A DNA stretch of 40,365 nucleotides, from IMG/VR virus record IMGVR_UViG_3300035698_013574, positions 1 through 40,365 of that record; one strand, written 5' to 3'. Positions 8,661 through 15,884 of the stretch are shown one piece after another (the stretch's first letter is position 1; every line of letters begins with the position of its first letter). The stretch is from a virus. The position numbers and the translations under genes are program-made. The notes below the pieces were generated by a model. That model saw nothing but the letters and a program-made list of their open reading frames with translations. It made no database searches and was not told where the DNA came from.

Positions 8661-9503
8661 TTACACCTCACTTGGTTTCATAACACGAATGGCATGAGCA
8701 CCACTAGCTGTGGCTCGGCCCTTTCCATAGCCCTCTTTCATCCAGAAGTATCCATTCTCTCCGTAGGGCTTCCACGAATTACGCGGACACAACCAGAACT
8801 TTCCATCCTTATACATCGCCGCCAACGCACCTTGAACGTGATGGCCCCACCAGTTGAACCAAATACCCGTCGGGATATTCAACAGGACACAGGTCATCTG
8901 CTGCTCAAACATATTCCGGCTGCTCAGATGGAACACCTCAAGAGCGGTATGATTCGATGCATCAAACTTCCAATTAGGATCCCACTTGTCTGGATTGAGC
9001 GAATTAGCACGATCCATCATTTCCATCCGACAGGCACCCTGCTTGACCAGTACCGCAAGATCATCATCCGGATTGGCCCCCCTGTTTCTCCAATTCGTAA
9101 CAGGCCCCCCAATAGATTCTGGTGATAAGAGAATGAAAGGTAGCCCCGCGATAGCACGTGCTGTCATCCCCGCTCCCACCGTTCCATACGCATGACAATA
9201 ACCAAGCCCATCCTGATCTAACTCAGGAACACCAGCTTGGTCATTGATGTTCCTCATCCATGAACCGTTAGCATCCTTCTCTTTGATCCGGTCAGGCCAC
9301 TCATCTCGTGGGATTACCTGGACGGCCTCTGCAAAAGGACGGGATACAAGCCTGCCTTCCATCTCCTGCTTCTGCCGTTCAATCTCAATCAGCTCTTGTG
9401 GCATGGCATTCAAGATACGCTCACCGCCACTGTACCAGAAACGGTCCAGACCACAGCCGGTGTGCTCGTATGCGTTTTCTTCAGTTAAGAATAATTCAGG
9501 CAT
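8661..9503 (-). CDS. Papain-like (C1A) cysteine peptidase, 280 aa
   Basis: ATG 9503 follows a GTG in frame. The catalytic layout of papain is present: Gln97 six residues before Cys103 (DQDGLGYCHAYG), a His pair at 221-222 (WWGHHVQGALA) and Asn242 in PRNSW, followed by YGENGYFWMKEG, which resembles the family's K-N-S-W-G...W-G-E-N-G-Y-F block. Residues 1-80 could be a pro-region or structural arm. There is no obvious signal peptide. Papain-type peptidases are rare in phages; possible roles are virion maturation, host-surface attack or lysis. The fold call is strong; the role is inferred. It is followed by the zinc ribbon and preceded by a membrane-anchored gene. Confidence 0.8.
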   Translation of the reverse strand: MPELFLTEENAYEHTGCGLDRFWYSGGERILNAMPQELIEIERQKQEMEGRLVSRPFAEAVQVIPRDEWPDRIKEKDANGSWMRNINDQAGVPELDQDGLGYCHAYGTVGAGMTARAIAGLPFILLSPESIGGPVTNWRNRGANPDDDLAVLVKQGACRMEMMDRANSLNPDKWDPNWKFDASNHTALEVFHLSSRNMFEQQMTCVLLNIPTGIWFNWWGHHVQGALAAMYKDGKFWLCPRNSWKPYGENGYFWMKEGYGKGRATASGAHAIRVMKPSEV

Positions 9504-9573
9504 CACAATCCCCCGTTCTCTTCAATCAGTTTTTTCAACTCCCCATCACTCTTTGGCGATGGCCCATTCTCTG

Positions 9574-9921
9574 TTAGTTTCGTATCGTGATACAGCCCAA
9601 ACCACGGCTGCCACTCTCCCCACTCTGACCTACCTTGGCTTCTACTGCCAAGATATTCCACTTCATGGGAACATGGTCCTTATCATACTGACGCCACTTG
9701 TTTGCTTTGCGGAGTTCCTGCGACATCTTCCCCATCATCGTCTCATGCTCTTTGGGGTAAGCCAGGGCATCATCTACTTCAGATTCATAGATGACGACGA
9801 CCATTGTAATGGGGCCAGTCGGCGGGAGTATGTCTGGCACTGCATACTGCAAACCATACTTTGTAGCTTGAAGGGATAGTAGAATCAGCAGCAGTGTGCC
9901 GGGTATCAGAAACTTCTTCAT
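9574..9921 (-). CDS. Exported unassigned protein, frame seems interrupted
   Basis: ATG at 9921 gives a signal-anchor (MKKFLIPGTLLLILLSLQA) followed by a thioredoxin-like strand (PITMVVVIYESEVDD) and helical residues. The frame closes earlier than expected: coding-like sequence goes on in another frame as far as the next start at 9503. So the gene looks interrupted about once, or the read contains an error, or the family uses frameshifting. Domain assignment is not possible beyond an exported small alpha/beta protein. The gene lies just upstream of the papain-like peptidase. Confidence 0.5.
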   Translation of the reverse strand: MKKFLIPGTLLLILLSLQATKYGLQYAVPDILPPTGPITMVVVIYESEVDDALAYPKEHETMMGKMSQELRKANKWRQYDKDHVPMKWNILAVEAKVGQSGESGSRGLGCITIRN

Positions 9922-9924
9922 TGT

Positions 9925-10149
9925 TCATCCCTTCTCGTTCGTTTCCGTCGTCTGCACGTCCGGAGGCGTACATATCGATAAAGCCAATTGCGTATGCCCG
10001 GTGAGTTGCTTTTCTGGGTTCGGAAACCGCTTTTTGCTTTCATCTTCCCATACCTTTTTCTTTCCTTGGAATGGAATAGCCTTATCATCCCTTCTTTGTC
10101 TCTTGCATGCACGTTGGAAGCGGATCAGCCTATCACCTTCCTTGCTCAT
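9925..10149 (-). CDS. Small basic protein, 74 aa
   Basis: ATG 10149 lies two bases past the upstream stop. The protein is strongly basic in its first half (RLIRFQRACKRQRRDDK...GKKKVWEDESKKRF) and Thr/Pro-rich at the end. No cysteine pairs or membrane spans. Probably nucleic-acid binding by charge; no family recognised. A second reading in another frame (9918-10112) is a shadow. Confidence 0.5.
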   Translation of the reverse strand: MSKEGDRLIRFQRACKRQRRDDKAIPFQGKKKVWEDESKKRFPNPEKQLTGHTQLALSICTPPDVQTTETNEKG

Positions 10150-10151
10150 CA

Positions 10152-10328
10152 CTACTTCCCTTCATTCTCGAATACCAAAGTCACCTTGGCAGCCAAACCA
10201 TCCATATCTTCTGCATGGCCTGATTTGATTTTACCTAGATCACTGGAGTTCTCAGCCATCGTGCGGCATAGGATGTCGCCTGTTTCCTTGGCTGTCAATT
10301 CCGTCACTTGTGTCGTTGTGACTTTCAT
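10152..10328 (-). CDS. Small acidic protein, 58 aa
   Basis: The start at 10328 overlaps the upstream stop (TAATG) with GGAG ten bases before. The sequence MKVTTTQVTELTAKETGDI... ends KVTLVFENEGK, a strand-helix-strand pattern with one cysteine. No family recognised. The overlap on the 5' side and the two-base gap on the 3' side support it as a real gene. Confidence 0.55.
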   Translation of the reverse strand: MKVTTTQVTELTAKETGDILCRTMAENSSDLGKIKSGHAEDMDGLAAKVTLVFENEGK

Positions 10329-10693
10329 TACTTTGGCTCCCATGTAATAGATTCTGCGTTCGGGTCAACCTGATCTGATGGATCATCGGCTACTGCCTTT
10401 ACATCCTTGATTGTGGTCCAATCCTTAGCAACACCACGTAGGGCGACCGACTGCAGATAGGCAATGGCACCCAGAGCGTTTGCATCCGCCTTGACTTGGT
10501 TGTCCAGCTTCATGGATTCGAGCAAACCGTAGATCGTGTAGGCTTGTGAGGTGTCGGTCAGTTTGCTGACTACTTGGCCAATGGGTGACGTTACACTTGA
10601 CGGCCAGAAATACTGCACAGCCGTCCAAACACCCCACAAGATAAGCAATGCAACTGCTACCAATGAGGCAATGTCAATTATCAATCCAATCAT
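10328..10693 (-). CDS. Single-pass membrane protein, 121 aa
   Basis: ATG 10693 has AAGGAT upstream. Residues 2-30 form one hydrophobic span (IGLIIDIASLVAVALLILWG) followed by a soluble helical domain rich in Ala, Asp and Lys (MKLDNQVKADANALGAIAYL). Ends with WEPK. No family recognised. The topology is a short N-terminal anchor with a soluble C-terminal domain, and it lies within a block of small membrane genes. Confidence 0.6.
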   Translation of the reverse strand: MIGLIIDIASLVAVALLILWGVWTAVQYFWPSSVTSPIGQVVSKLTDTSQAYTIYGLLESMKLDNQVKADANALGAIAYLQSVALRGVAKDWTTIKDVKAVADDPSDQVDPNAESITWEPK

Positions 10694-10697
10694 GTTT

Positions 10698-10943
10698 CTA
10701 TCCTTTCGATCTTACGGGAGCCGCCCCGTATGTGAATTCGTGTTCAATCCGCCCAAACCGATTATGTACGACCACCTGGCCAATGTGTCGCCGTGACCTC
10801 GCCTGAGTTGTGGCATATCGCAATGCTGCTGCCTTTGTGTGGCTTCGACGAAGAATCTTCGACTTGCGGTGGATGGTGTCTATCACTCGCCACCGATCTT
10901 CATCGAGGCTATAAGTCACGTGAATGATTGTTCTAACGGCCAT
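10698..10943 (-). CDS. DUF2188-like small protein, 81 aa
   Basis: ATG 10943 has GGAGG seven bases upstream, at the stop of the previous gene. The pattern IIHVTYSLDEDRWRVID...SHTKAAALRYATTQARSRRHIGQVVVHNRFGRIEHEFTYG matches the DUF2188 layout: V-x-Y/P...W-x-V, a helix with A-x-x-Y-A, then V-V-H-N-x-x-G-x-I. Such proteins are common in phages and bacteria but have no settled function. Seen: the pattern; family call is from memory of the motif. Confidence 0.6.
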   Translation of the reverse strand: MAVRTIIHVTYSLDEDRWRVIDTIHRKSKILRRSHTKAAALRYATTQARSRRHIGQVVVHNRFGRIEHEFTYGAAPVRSKG

Positions 10944-10946
10944 CAA

Positions 10947-11123
10947 CTATCCTCCCAGTGGCCCACCACTGAACAGCATCCGAATCAGTGGTATCGGCCA
11001 CAGCAACCCCGATAGGAACGGATGTGCACCACCGTGATTGGCAACAGCAATACCGATGACTATACCCATCACACCGTACACTGCAGGAAATACAATCCAC
11101 CAGAGTTTCTTAATCATGTCCAT
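10947..11123 (-). CDS. Small membrane protein, 58 aa
   Basis: Too short for most gene finders; translated by hand from ATG 11123. It begins MDMIKKLWWIVFPAVYGVMG and has two hydrophobic parts split by ANHGGAHPF, then a Gly-rich end (SGGPLGG). The stop is followed at four bases by the DUF2188-like gene start, and the stop region carries that gene's GGAGG site. Two short membrane spans make a holin-like role possible but unproven. Confidence 0.6.
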   Translation of the reverse strand: MDMIKKLWWIVFPAVYGVMGIVIGIAVANHGGAHPFLSGLLWPIPLIRMLFSGGPLGG

Positions 11124-11126
11124 CAC

Positions 11127-11339
11127 TCAACCTCTTTCGTTGTCAGAAAAGATTTTTGGGTTTAGCCCCCATACTATCAACCAAAGCACTCCAATGATCG
11201 GTGTGAAGACAACAGCCCAAAGCACAGGAGGGTTGCTCCCTCTGTTTCCATACCACGCAGCACTTGCCATAAACACAACAAAGTAGACGAGAAAAACAAA
11301 CCACAAATACCCATTGTGCAATTGCTCATGGCTTGTCAT
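11127..11339 (-). CDS. Two-span membrane protein, 70 aa
   Basis: ATG 11339 (MTSHEQLHNGYLWFVF) is preferred over a longer reading. It overlaps the upstream gene by 14 bases. Two clear spans: ~10-29 (YLWFVFLVYFVVFMASAAWY) and ~38-57 (VLWAVVFTPIIGVLWLIVWG), with a short loop. C-terminus NPKIFSDNERG is polar. One of four adjacent tiny membrane genes; candidates for holin or envelope modification, with no family recognised. Confidence 0.6.
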   Translation of the reverse strand: MTSHEQLHNGYLWFVFLVYFVVFMASAAWYGNRGSNPPVLWAVVFTPIIGVLWLIVWGLNPKIFSDNERG

Positions 11340-11541
11340 CCTTCTGCTCTTCACCACGGATCAATCTTTCAGAAAGTGCAACAGCAAAAGAGGCAACAAA
11401 CACGATGCCAAACGAAGCCAGGGTTTTCCAAACGATCTCCTGTGACACGTCAATCCACACCACAGTCAGGCCCATCAACGACCCGCCTGCGACACAGATC
11501 AACGCAATCCAGAAACAAACTCTACCAGCTACTGTACTCAT
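11326..11541 (-). CDS. Two-span membrane protein, 71 aa
   Basis: ATG 11541 lies in the context GATAAGCCATGAG that also precedes the gene at 11685. Two hydrophobic spans: ~8-28 (VCFWIALICVAGGSLMGLTVV) and ~38-56 (VWKTLASFGIVFVASFAVAL), then a charged tail (SERLIRGEEQKDDKP). No family recognised. The tail overlaps the next gene. Confidence 0.6.
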   Translation of the reverse strand: MSTVAGRVCFWIALICVAGGSLMGLTVVWIDVSQEIVWKTLASFGIVFVASFAVALSERLIRGEEQKDDKP

Positions 11542-11544
11542 GGC

Positions 11545-11685
11545 TTATCCTATCGCTAACCAAACCAGAATCTTGAATAGTAACCAAGTAAGCCAACCAA
11601 TTGATACAAACATCAACGCCAAGATAATTCCCGCTATTGCCAAGCCCATGATGCGTTCCCGTCTGTTAAGCATTGGCCCGCTCAT
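11545..11685 (-). CDS. Tiny membrane protein, 46 aa
   Basis: Translated by hand from ATG 11685: begins MSGPMLNRRERIMGLAIAGI and ends WLAIG, nearly all hydrophobic after a basic N-terminus, so inserted with the N-terminus inside. Its stop is followed by the same GATAAGCC-ATGAG junction found before its own start. Likely real because of that repeated junction and because it fills a gap exactly. Function unknown. Confidence 0.6.
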   Translation of the reverse strand: MSGPMLNRRERIMGLAIAGIILALMFVSIGWLTWLLFKILVWLAIG

Positions 11686-11693
11686 GGCTTATC

Positions 11694-11882
11694 CTAATCA
11701 ATATCGATATTGATATTGATATTAAAGGGTGGCGAATGACTTAGCAAAAGCTCAATAGTAGATCCCCAAAAGTTCCTGTATGTCGCTTTGCCTTCGCAAT
11801 CAACATCAATCAGATCCCAACCCGGTCGACTCATGACTGCACGAAGCTCATCATTTACACTGATTACATCGTTCTCAATCAT
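11694..11882 (-). CDS. Small acidic protein, 62 aa
   Basis: ATG 11882 overlaps the upstream stop (ATGA). Protein MIENDVISVNDELRAVMSRPG... has a DLIDVDCEGKATYRNFWGS strand-rich centre and an unusual end, NININIDID, encoded by a short ATATTG-type repeat at 11697-11725. No family recognised. The repeat-coded tail may vary between related phages. Confidence 0.55.
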   Translation of the reverse strand: MIENDVISVNDELRAVMSRPGWDLIDVDCEGKATYRNFWGSTIELLLSHSPPFNININIDID

Positions 11883-12850
11883 GGCTTGTTCTCCTCTGAC
11901 CAAACGCCAAACTTCAGTTTCTTCACCTTTGCCTCGATCTTTTTCCACTCCTTCGGTGCTTCACTATTGCACTTGGCGTTCCCTGCTTCTATCTGTGCTT
12001 CATTGAGATTGATTCCTGACGCACCAAATACAATTCCAGTCATGGGGCCACGATCTACTTCTGATGGATCAATCCGTTTTGTACCCACACATAAACAAGG
12101 CTGTTCATATGCTTGGAAACCCTCTAACCGTTTTACCGTTGCATGCCACTGTGTTTGTGCTTTTCCACAAAGTACAGTTATTAGTAAAGGTTCTTCTGCA
12201 TCTAGGGCTGTCTGACAGTGTTTGCATTCAGTAACGTGTGTATCCATCCAAACACTAAATATGGCTTGTGCCATCTTGTTTCCGTCCATCACTTCTATTC
12301 CAGTACCACCACAAATCTTACAATCTGGATTAGGAAGAAGGGGACCGTGGGCCTCAGCCCCATCTAACTCCGGTTGGAATTTGCCAGTTCCGCCTGCGTC
12401 TTGGTCGATCTGGTCTACGGCCTCATCATCCAACCGGCTTGTATCAGCAAATCTGAACAGCCCTCCACGTTCATACTGCACAGTGACGCTTGATCCTGCC
12501 ATTTTCCGCAAGCTGGCCGTCGAGTCCTTTGACCACCAGTCCCCATCCGCTGGTGCTGCTATGCCTTCGAGGATTATGTTGGCTGTTCGTCGCTTACGAA
12601 TCTGTACTTTGATTGTTGCCCCATTGACAACATCAATCACTTCGTACGGACCAGCCGTGACAACCTTGGGCACTCGGGGATTGAGAATCTTACGGCAGTT
12701 CCGCACAATCACAGCTACAGCGATAAGAGCTACCACAACCAAAATCGCCATAACAGACATACTGACAAACCCACGGTGTCTACTCGTCTTCACTCTCAAA
12801 ATTGAGTTCTTGTGATCGCAAGAAAACGTCCTCATTGCAACGGCTCCCAT
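11879..12850 (-). CDS. Membrane-anchored SNase-like protein, lost catalytic residues
   Basis: ATG 12850 has a strong AGGAGGTG site but overlaps the upstream gene by 71 bases; ATG 12760 is the alternative and would leave the membrane span intact. A basic N-terminus is followed by a span at ~33-50. Residues ~67-133 resemble the first half of a staphylococcal nuclease fold (VIDVVNGATIKVQI, IILEGIAAPADG, SVTVQYERG) and ~270-320 the second half (GIVFGASGINLNEAQIEAGNA, FGVW). Between them lies an insertion with CKICGGTG at 177 and CKHC at 209. The Arg, Asp and Glu expected near L-x-G-I-D-x-P-E are Ile/Ala/Ala here, so the nuclease activity is probably lost. Likely a binding protein at the membrane. 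Confidence 0.55.
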   Translation of the reverse strand: MGAVAMRTFSCDHKNSILRVKTSRHRGFVSMSVMAILVVVALIAVAVIVRNCRKILNPRVPKVVTAGPYEVIDVVNGATIKVQIRKRRTANIILEGIAAPADGDWWSKDSTASLRKMAGSSVTVQYERGGLFRFADTSRLDDEAVDQIDQDAGGTGKFQPELDGAEAHGPLLPNPDCKICGGTGIEVMDGNKMAQAIFSVWMDTHVTECKHCQTALDAEEPLLITVLCGKAQTQWHATVKRLEGFQAYEQPCLCVGTKRIDPSEVDRGPMTGIVFGASGINLNEAQIEAGNAKCNSEAPKEWKKIEAKVKKLKFGVWSEENKP

Positions 12851-13151
12851 CTTGCACCTCCTCCAAAAGCATCAGACCACGCAACACCCCAGCTATCTGA
12901 ATGACCCGCTCGATGACGAATCCCATTTCCATTTGACGCATACACCGCTTAGTGGTCTTTGCAAAACTAATCCACTCCTCTAATACGTCGACTGATTCCG
13001 CAGAATTGGCTAATTCTACCAGATGCACCAACACGCTATCATCTGCCCTCTTTTCTACAACACCCCGAAGGGCATTGACAAACTCTTCTGGAATGACCTG
13101 CTCATAATCAGTGGCCCTATCATCCCGTGCGACCCGTTGGCACTTTACCAT
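12780..13151 (-). CDS. Unassigned helical protein, 123 aa
   Basis: ATG 13151 (MVKCQRVARDDRA) is chosen over a longer reading that would run back into the terminase gene. GGAGGG lies upstream. The protein is acidic and mostly helical (IPEEFVNALRGVVEKRADDSVLVHLVELANS...). No family recognised. It follows the large terminase gene, a position where portal or scaffold genes often lie, but it is much too small for a portal protein. Confidence 0.6.
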   Translation of the reverse strand: MVKCQRVARDDRATDYEQVIPEEFVNALRGVVEKRADDSVLVHLVELANSAESVDVLEEWISFAKTTKRCMRQMEMGFVIERVIQIAGVLRGLMLLEEVQDGSRCNEDVFLRSQELNFESEDE

Positions 13152-13191
13152 TTTCCATACCCTCCATTGTATTGTTTTTCCCAAAGTTCTC

Positions 13192-14793
13192 CTATACAAT
13201 GTCAAAATCAAGGTTGTCCACATCATCATCTACCTCTTGCTCTTGTCCGGGGTCTGACTCGAGCAGATCTCGAATATCCCCGGGCAACGCCTTTATCTCC
13301 TTCTCTGTGAGGTCATCCTCAGCACTAGCGACCTCCATGATAGGACCATCCATACCCAGATTGAAATATCCCCCTAGAAGTCTAACAGCTTCCGGCAGAC
13401 ACATTATCAGTGCCACCCCCACATCAGCATGTCCCCACTCATCACTGACCGCTATGAGCTTGTAGCCCCGCTGTGGCTTATACTCAATCTCAAACTTCCC
13501 AAAATCACGACGAAGACGTCCCTCAGGATCCTCGTAGCACTCCAACCTCCCATCCTTCACCAACTGCACGAACGATAGAGCCATGGCACTATTAGATGCA
13601 CCAGACGCAAAGGAAACTTCACGCATCACAAGCCCCCTCCGTCTGAGGCGTTGTGCCATAAAAGACCCACCTGCTGCCGGATCGTAGCCAAACCATCCCG
13701 GACGAAACCTCGAATGCACCCACCGACACATCGTCTCCACCATCTTGCTATCCACCTCTTTCACACCCTTATCATTCGGAATGGTAGGAGCAAACCCCCG
13801 AAGCCACACGACCTTCACCCGCTCCTCTGTTGGGTGCACTCCCACGGAGATGATTCCAGCGTGGTCATGACTGACACCTAGATCCAAACCCGCTATGTAG
13901 ATCCATCCAGGTTCTGGTCCACGCAGCGACGTCTGATCCATTTTGAAGCACTTGTTTATAGACTCCTCATCCACCGCTGACCCAGAACCACTGGACCATT
14001 TTCCCTCAAACAGCCGCTTATACTCCGTGCCCACGGGATCACGTCGTTTTGCATCGTCTGCATCCTCTCGACTTAACCACGGTGAAAGTCCTTTGTATTC
14101 CATCACAACCCACCGCCTCTTATCCTCAATGGCATTCCGTTTCCACTTCTCAGCACTAGTCCCCCGTATCCCAGCGTTGGTTGAGATTACCACCACGCCC
14201 CGAGGCACACCGTCTGCGTTGTTCATATGTGTCTCTACGACACCCCACCGCTCGACATGAACCAACTCGTTAATCACCAGCAGATCGGGTGTATCACCGT
14301 GAGCAGCCCCCGATGATCCGGTGGATTCAACATTGATTCTCCCCAGACCTTGATACCCCACCACTCGATTTTGCTGCAGCACCACTCTATCATTCAACCA
14401 GGGATTATAATGACAGATATCCCGAATCCGTTCTTGGATGATTCCGGCCTGCCTTCTGTTGGAAGCACACACCTGAACCAATATTGGCCTCACTGGAAAG
14501 ACCATCAGCCAGAGTAGACACACAGCAAGATCGGAATCCTTCCCGGCCTTCTTCGTCCGCTCAACCCAGAAGCGTCGTTCAACAGGAACCGTCCCGTCCC
14601 GAATGGCGTGGAGGGCCGGTGCCAAACGCTTGAAGCACTCCACCTGGAAATCGGCAATGCAATCAAGGAATAACTGGGGTCCCTGAGCACTAGGAATAAC
14701 GAGTCCGCAGGCGAATGTGAAGAAGTCACTCGCACTGCGTTCCTGATAAAGCCGCTCAACATCATCCACACTGCGTTCTAGCTGATCATCCAT
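13192..14793 (-). CDS. terL: Terminase large subunit, 533 aa
   Basis: Packages DNA into the prohead: N-terminal ATPase and C-terminal RNase H-fold nuclease. ATG 14793 is chosen (five bases after the small-subunit stop) over the longer reading from 14835. The ATPase region shows ERTKKAGKDSDLA (~78-90) as the Walker A-like loop and DLLVINELVHV (~170-180) as Walker B with its Glu, followed by VVISTNAG, the coupling motif. The nuclease part begins IYIAGLDLGVSHDHAG and has later acidic sites (FGYDPAA; EWGHADVGVALI). The tail is acidic (EQEVDDDVDNLDFDIV). Length fits the family. Confidence 0.9.
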   Translation of the reverse strand: MDDQLERSVDDVERLYQERSASDFFTFACGLVIPSAQGPQLFLDCIADFQVECFKRLAPALHAIRDGTVPVERRFWVERTKKAGKDSDLAVCLLWLMVFPVRPILVQVCASNRRQAGIIQERIRDICHYNPWLNDRVVLQQNRVVGYQGLGRINVESTGSSGAAHGDTPDLLVINELVHVERWGVVETHMNNADGVPRGVVVISTNAGIRGTSAEKWKRNAIEDKRRWVVMEYKGLSPWLSREDADDAKRRDPVGTEYKRLFEGKWSSGSGSAVDEESINKCFKMDQTSLRGPEPGWIYIAGLDLGVSHDHAGIISVGVHPTEERVKVVWLRGFAPTIPNDKGVKEVDSKMVETMCRWVHSRFRPGWFGYDPAAGGSFMAQRLRRRGLVMREVSFASGASNSAMALSFVQLVKDGRLECYEDPEGRLRRDFGKFEIEYKPQRGYKLIAVSDEWGHADVGVALIMCLPEAVRLLGGYFNLGMDGPIMEVASAEDDLTEKEIKALPGDIRDLLESDPGQEQEVDDDVDNLDFDIV

Positions 14794-14797
14794 AACT

Positions 14798-15535
14798 CTA
14801 TCTGTCCTTCTTCGAATCCTTTGACTTAACATCAATCACTGAGACATCCGACTCTGGACTCTTTTCTATCGCCTTCATATATGCGGACTTCAACTGTAGA
14901 AGCTTCTCAGAAGTCAATGACTGGAGGGAAGAACTAATCACCCGCTGGCCACCATTGGCACTCGTAATGGCTGTCTGGTTGAACTGATACAGATTTGGAG
15001 CCTTTGGATCGGGGTATAACCCCTCCAGCTTGGCAATCTCTTTCACAGAGTCGTTGAAGATACGAAGGTGGGACGAATCCCCGGCCTGTCCCCGAACCTT
15101 CCTGGTAATCACCTCTATCATTACCATTCCCTTGCCATCACACAGCCTACACCACTCATCATTTTCGGTCATCCCATCATTACACGCCTTACACTTCACT
15201 GGGGTGTAGACCGTAGTCACTTCCTCAGTGTTCTGCTTCGACACCACAAAACTCTCAAAGGCCTCCCTGGCCGACCGCTCAAACTGTCTGATCCTCCCAG
15301 ATCGTTTTATCCCCGTTTCCTTCTGATCGCTAATCAACCAGTTCTCCTGCACGAAATCGATATCTTTACTGATCGTCCACTGTGTCACCCCCAAACGAGT
15401 AGCTAGGTCTCTCTGGTTAGAATACCCCCTCTCCAAATAATCTCGCACCTGCTGACGACGTCGCCGAATAGAGACAATCTGCTGCATTCTGTCTGGTGTC
15501 ACTCTGCGTCGTCTCTTTCTTCTCTCACCAGCCAT
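14798..15535 (-). CDS. terS: Terminase small subunit-like DNA-binding protein, 245 aa
   Basis: Directly precedes the large terminase. Basic N-terminus (MAGERRKRRRR), then a helix-turn-helix at ~30-62 (QVRDYLERGYSNQRDLATRLG, then VTQWTISKDIDFVQENW), as in phage small terminases that recognise the pac/cos site. Residues ~112-135 hold CKACNDGMTENDEWCRLCDGKG, a DnaJ-type CxxC...CxxCxGKG zinc motif not usual in small terminases. The C-terminal third is helical. The call rests on position and the HTH; the zinc module could help oligomerise or bind DNA. Confidence 0.65.
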   Translation of the reverse strand: MAGERRKRRRRVTPDRMQQIVSIRRRRQQVRDYLERGYSNQRDLATRLGVTQWTISKDIDFVQENWLISDQKETGIKRSGRIRQFERSAREAFESFVVSKQNTEEVTTVYTPVKCKACNDGMTENDEWCRLCDGKGMVMIEVITRKVRGQAGDSSHLRIFNDSVKEIAKLEGLYPDPKAPNLYQFNQTAITSANGGQRVISSSLQSLTSEKLLQLKSAYMKAIEKSPESDVSVIDVKSKDSKKDR

Positions 15536-15884
15536 TACCAGCCTCCTCCATCACTGGACATCTACTCTTGTGTAATTTCCTTCTAAAACGACAATCCCGA
15601 CGGAGTTCCATTCGACGAGTATGCTCTGCTCTATCTGAACTCTCCACATGATCCTTCCCAGTCAGAAACAGGGACAGGGCTTGCTTCAAAATGGACAGAT
15701 TGGAAACCCCCACATTCAAGCATTCCAACAGGTCACTGTCCTTCACTCCTACCAGATCCCTGATATAGATCACACCCGCTTCATTTTCTAGATTGTTGAT
15801 TACACGCAAATCCAGACCGTAGAACTCTAGGACAGTGATTGGTGTGTTGAGTTGTGTCTGCGTGACCCACATAACGAGCCTCAT
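15525..15884 (-). CDS. RNA polymerase alpha-CTD-like protein, 119 aa
   Basis: ATG 15884 overlaps the upstream stop (ATGA). Residues ~18-75 (VLEFYGLDLRVINNLENEAG, then VIYIRDLVGVKDSDLLECLN, then VGVSNLSILKQALSLF) follow the helix order of the bacterial RNA polymerase alpha C-terminal domain: I-x-x-L-x-L-S-x-R-x-x-N-x-L, L-x-x-x-S-E-x-D-L-L-x-x-x-N-x-G-x-x-S-L-x-E-I. The alpha-CTD binds UP elements and activators. A phage copy could redirect host transcription. The C-terminal half is Arg-rich (RRMELRRDCRFRRKLHKSR). Call by pattern only; helix-hairpin-helix DNA binding without a transcription role is the alternative. Confidence 0.55.
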   Translation of the reverse strand: MRLVMWVTQTQLNTPITVLEFYGLDLRVINNLENEAGVIYIRDLVGVKDSDLLECLNVGVSNLSILKQALSLFLTGKDHVESSDRAEHTRRMELRRDCRFRRKLHKSRCPVMEEAGNGW

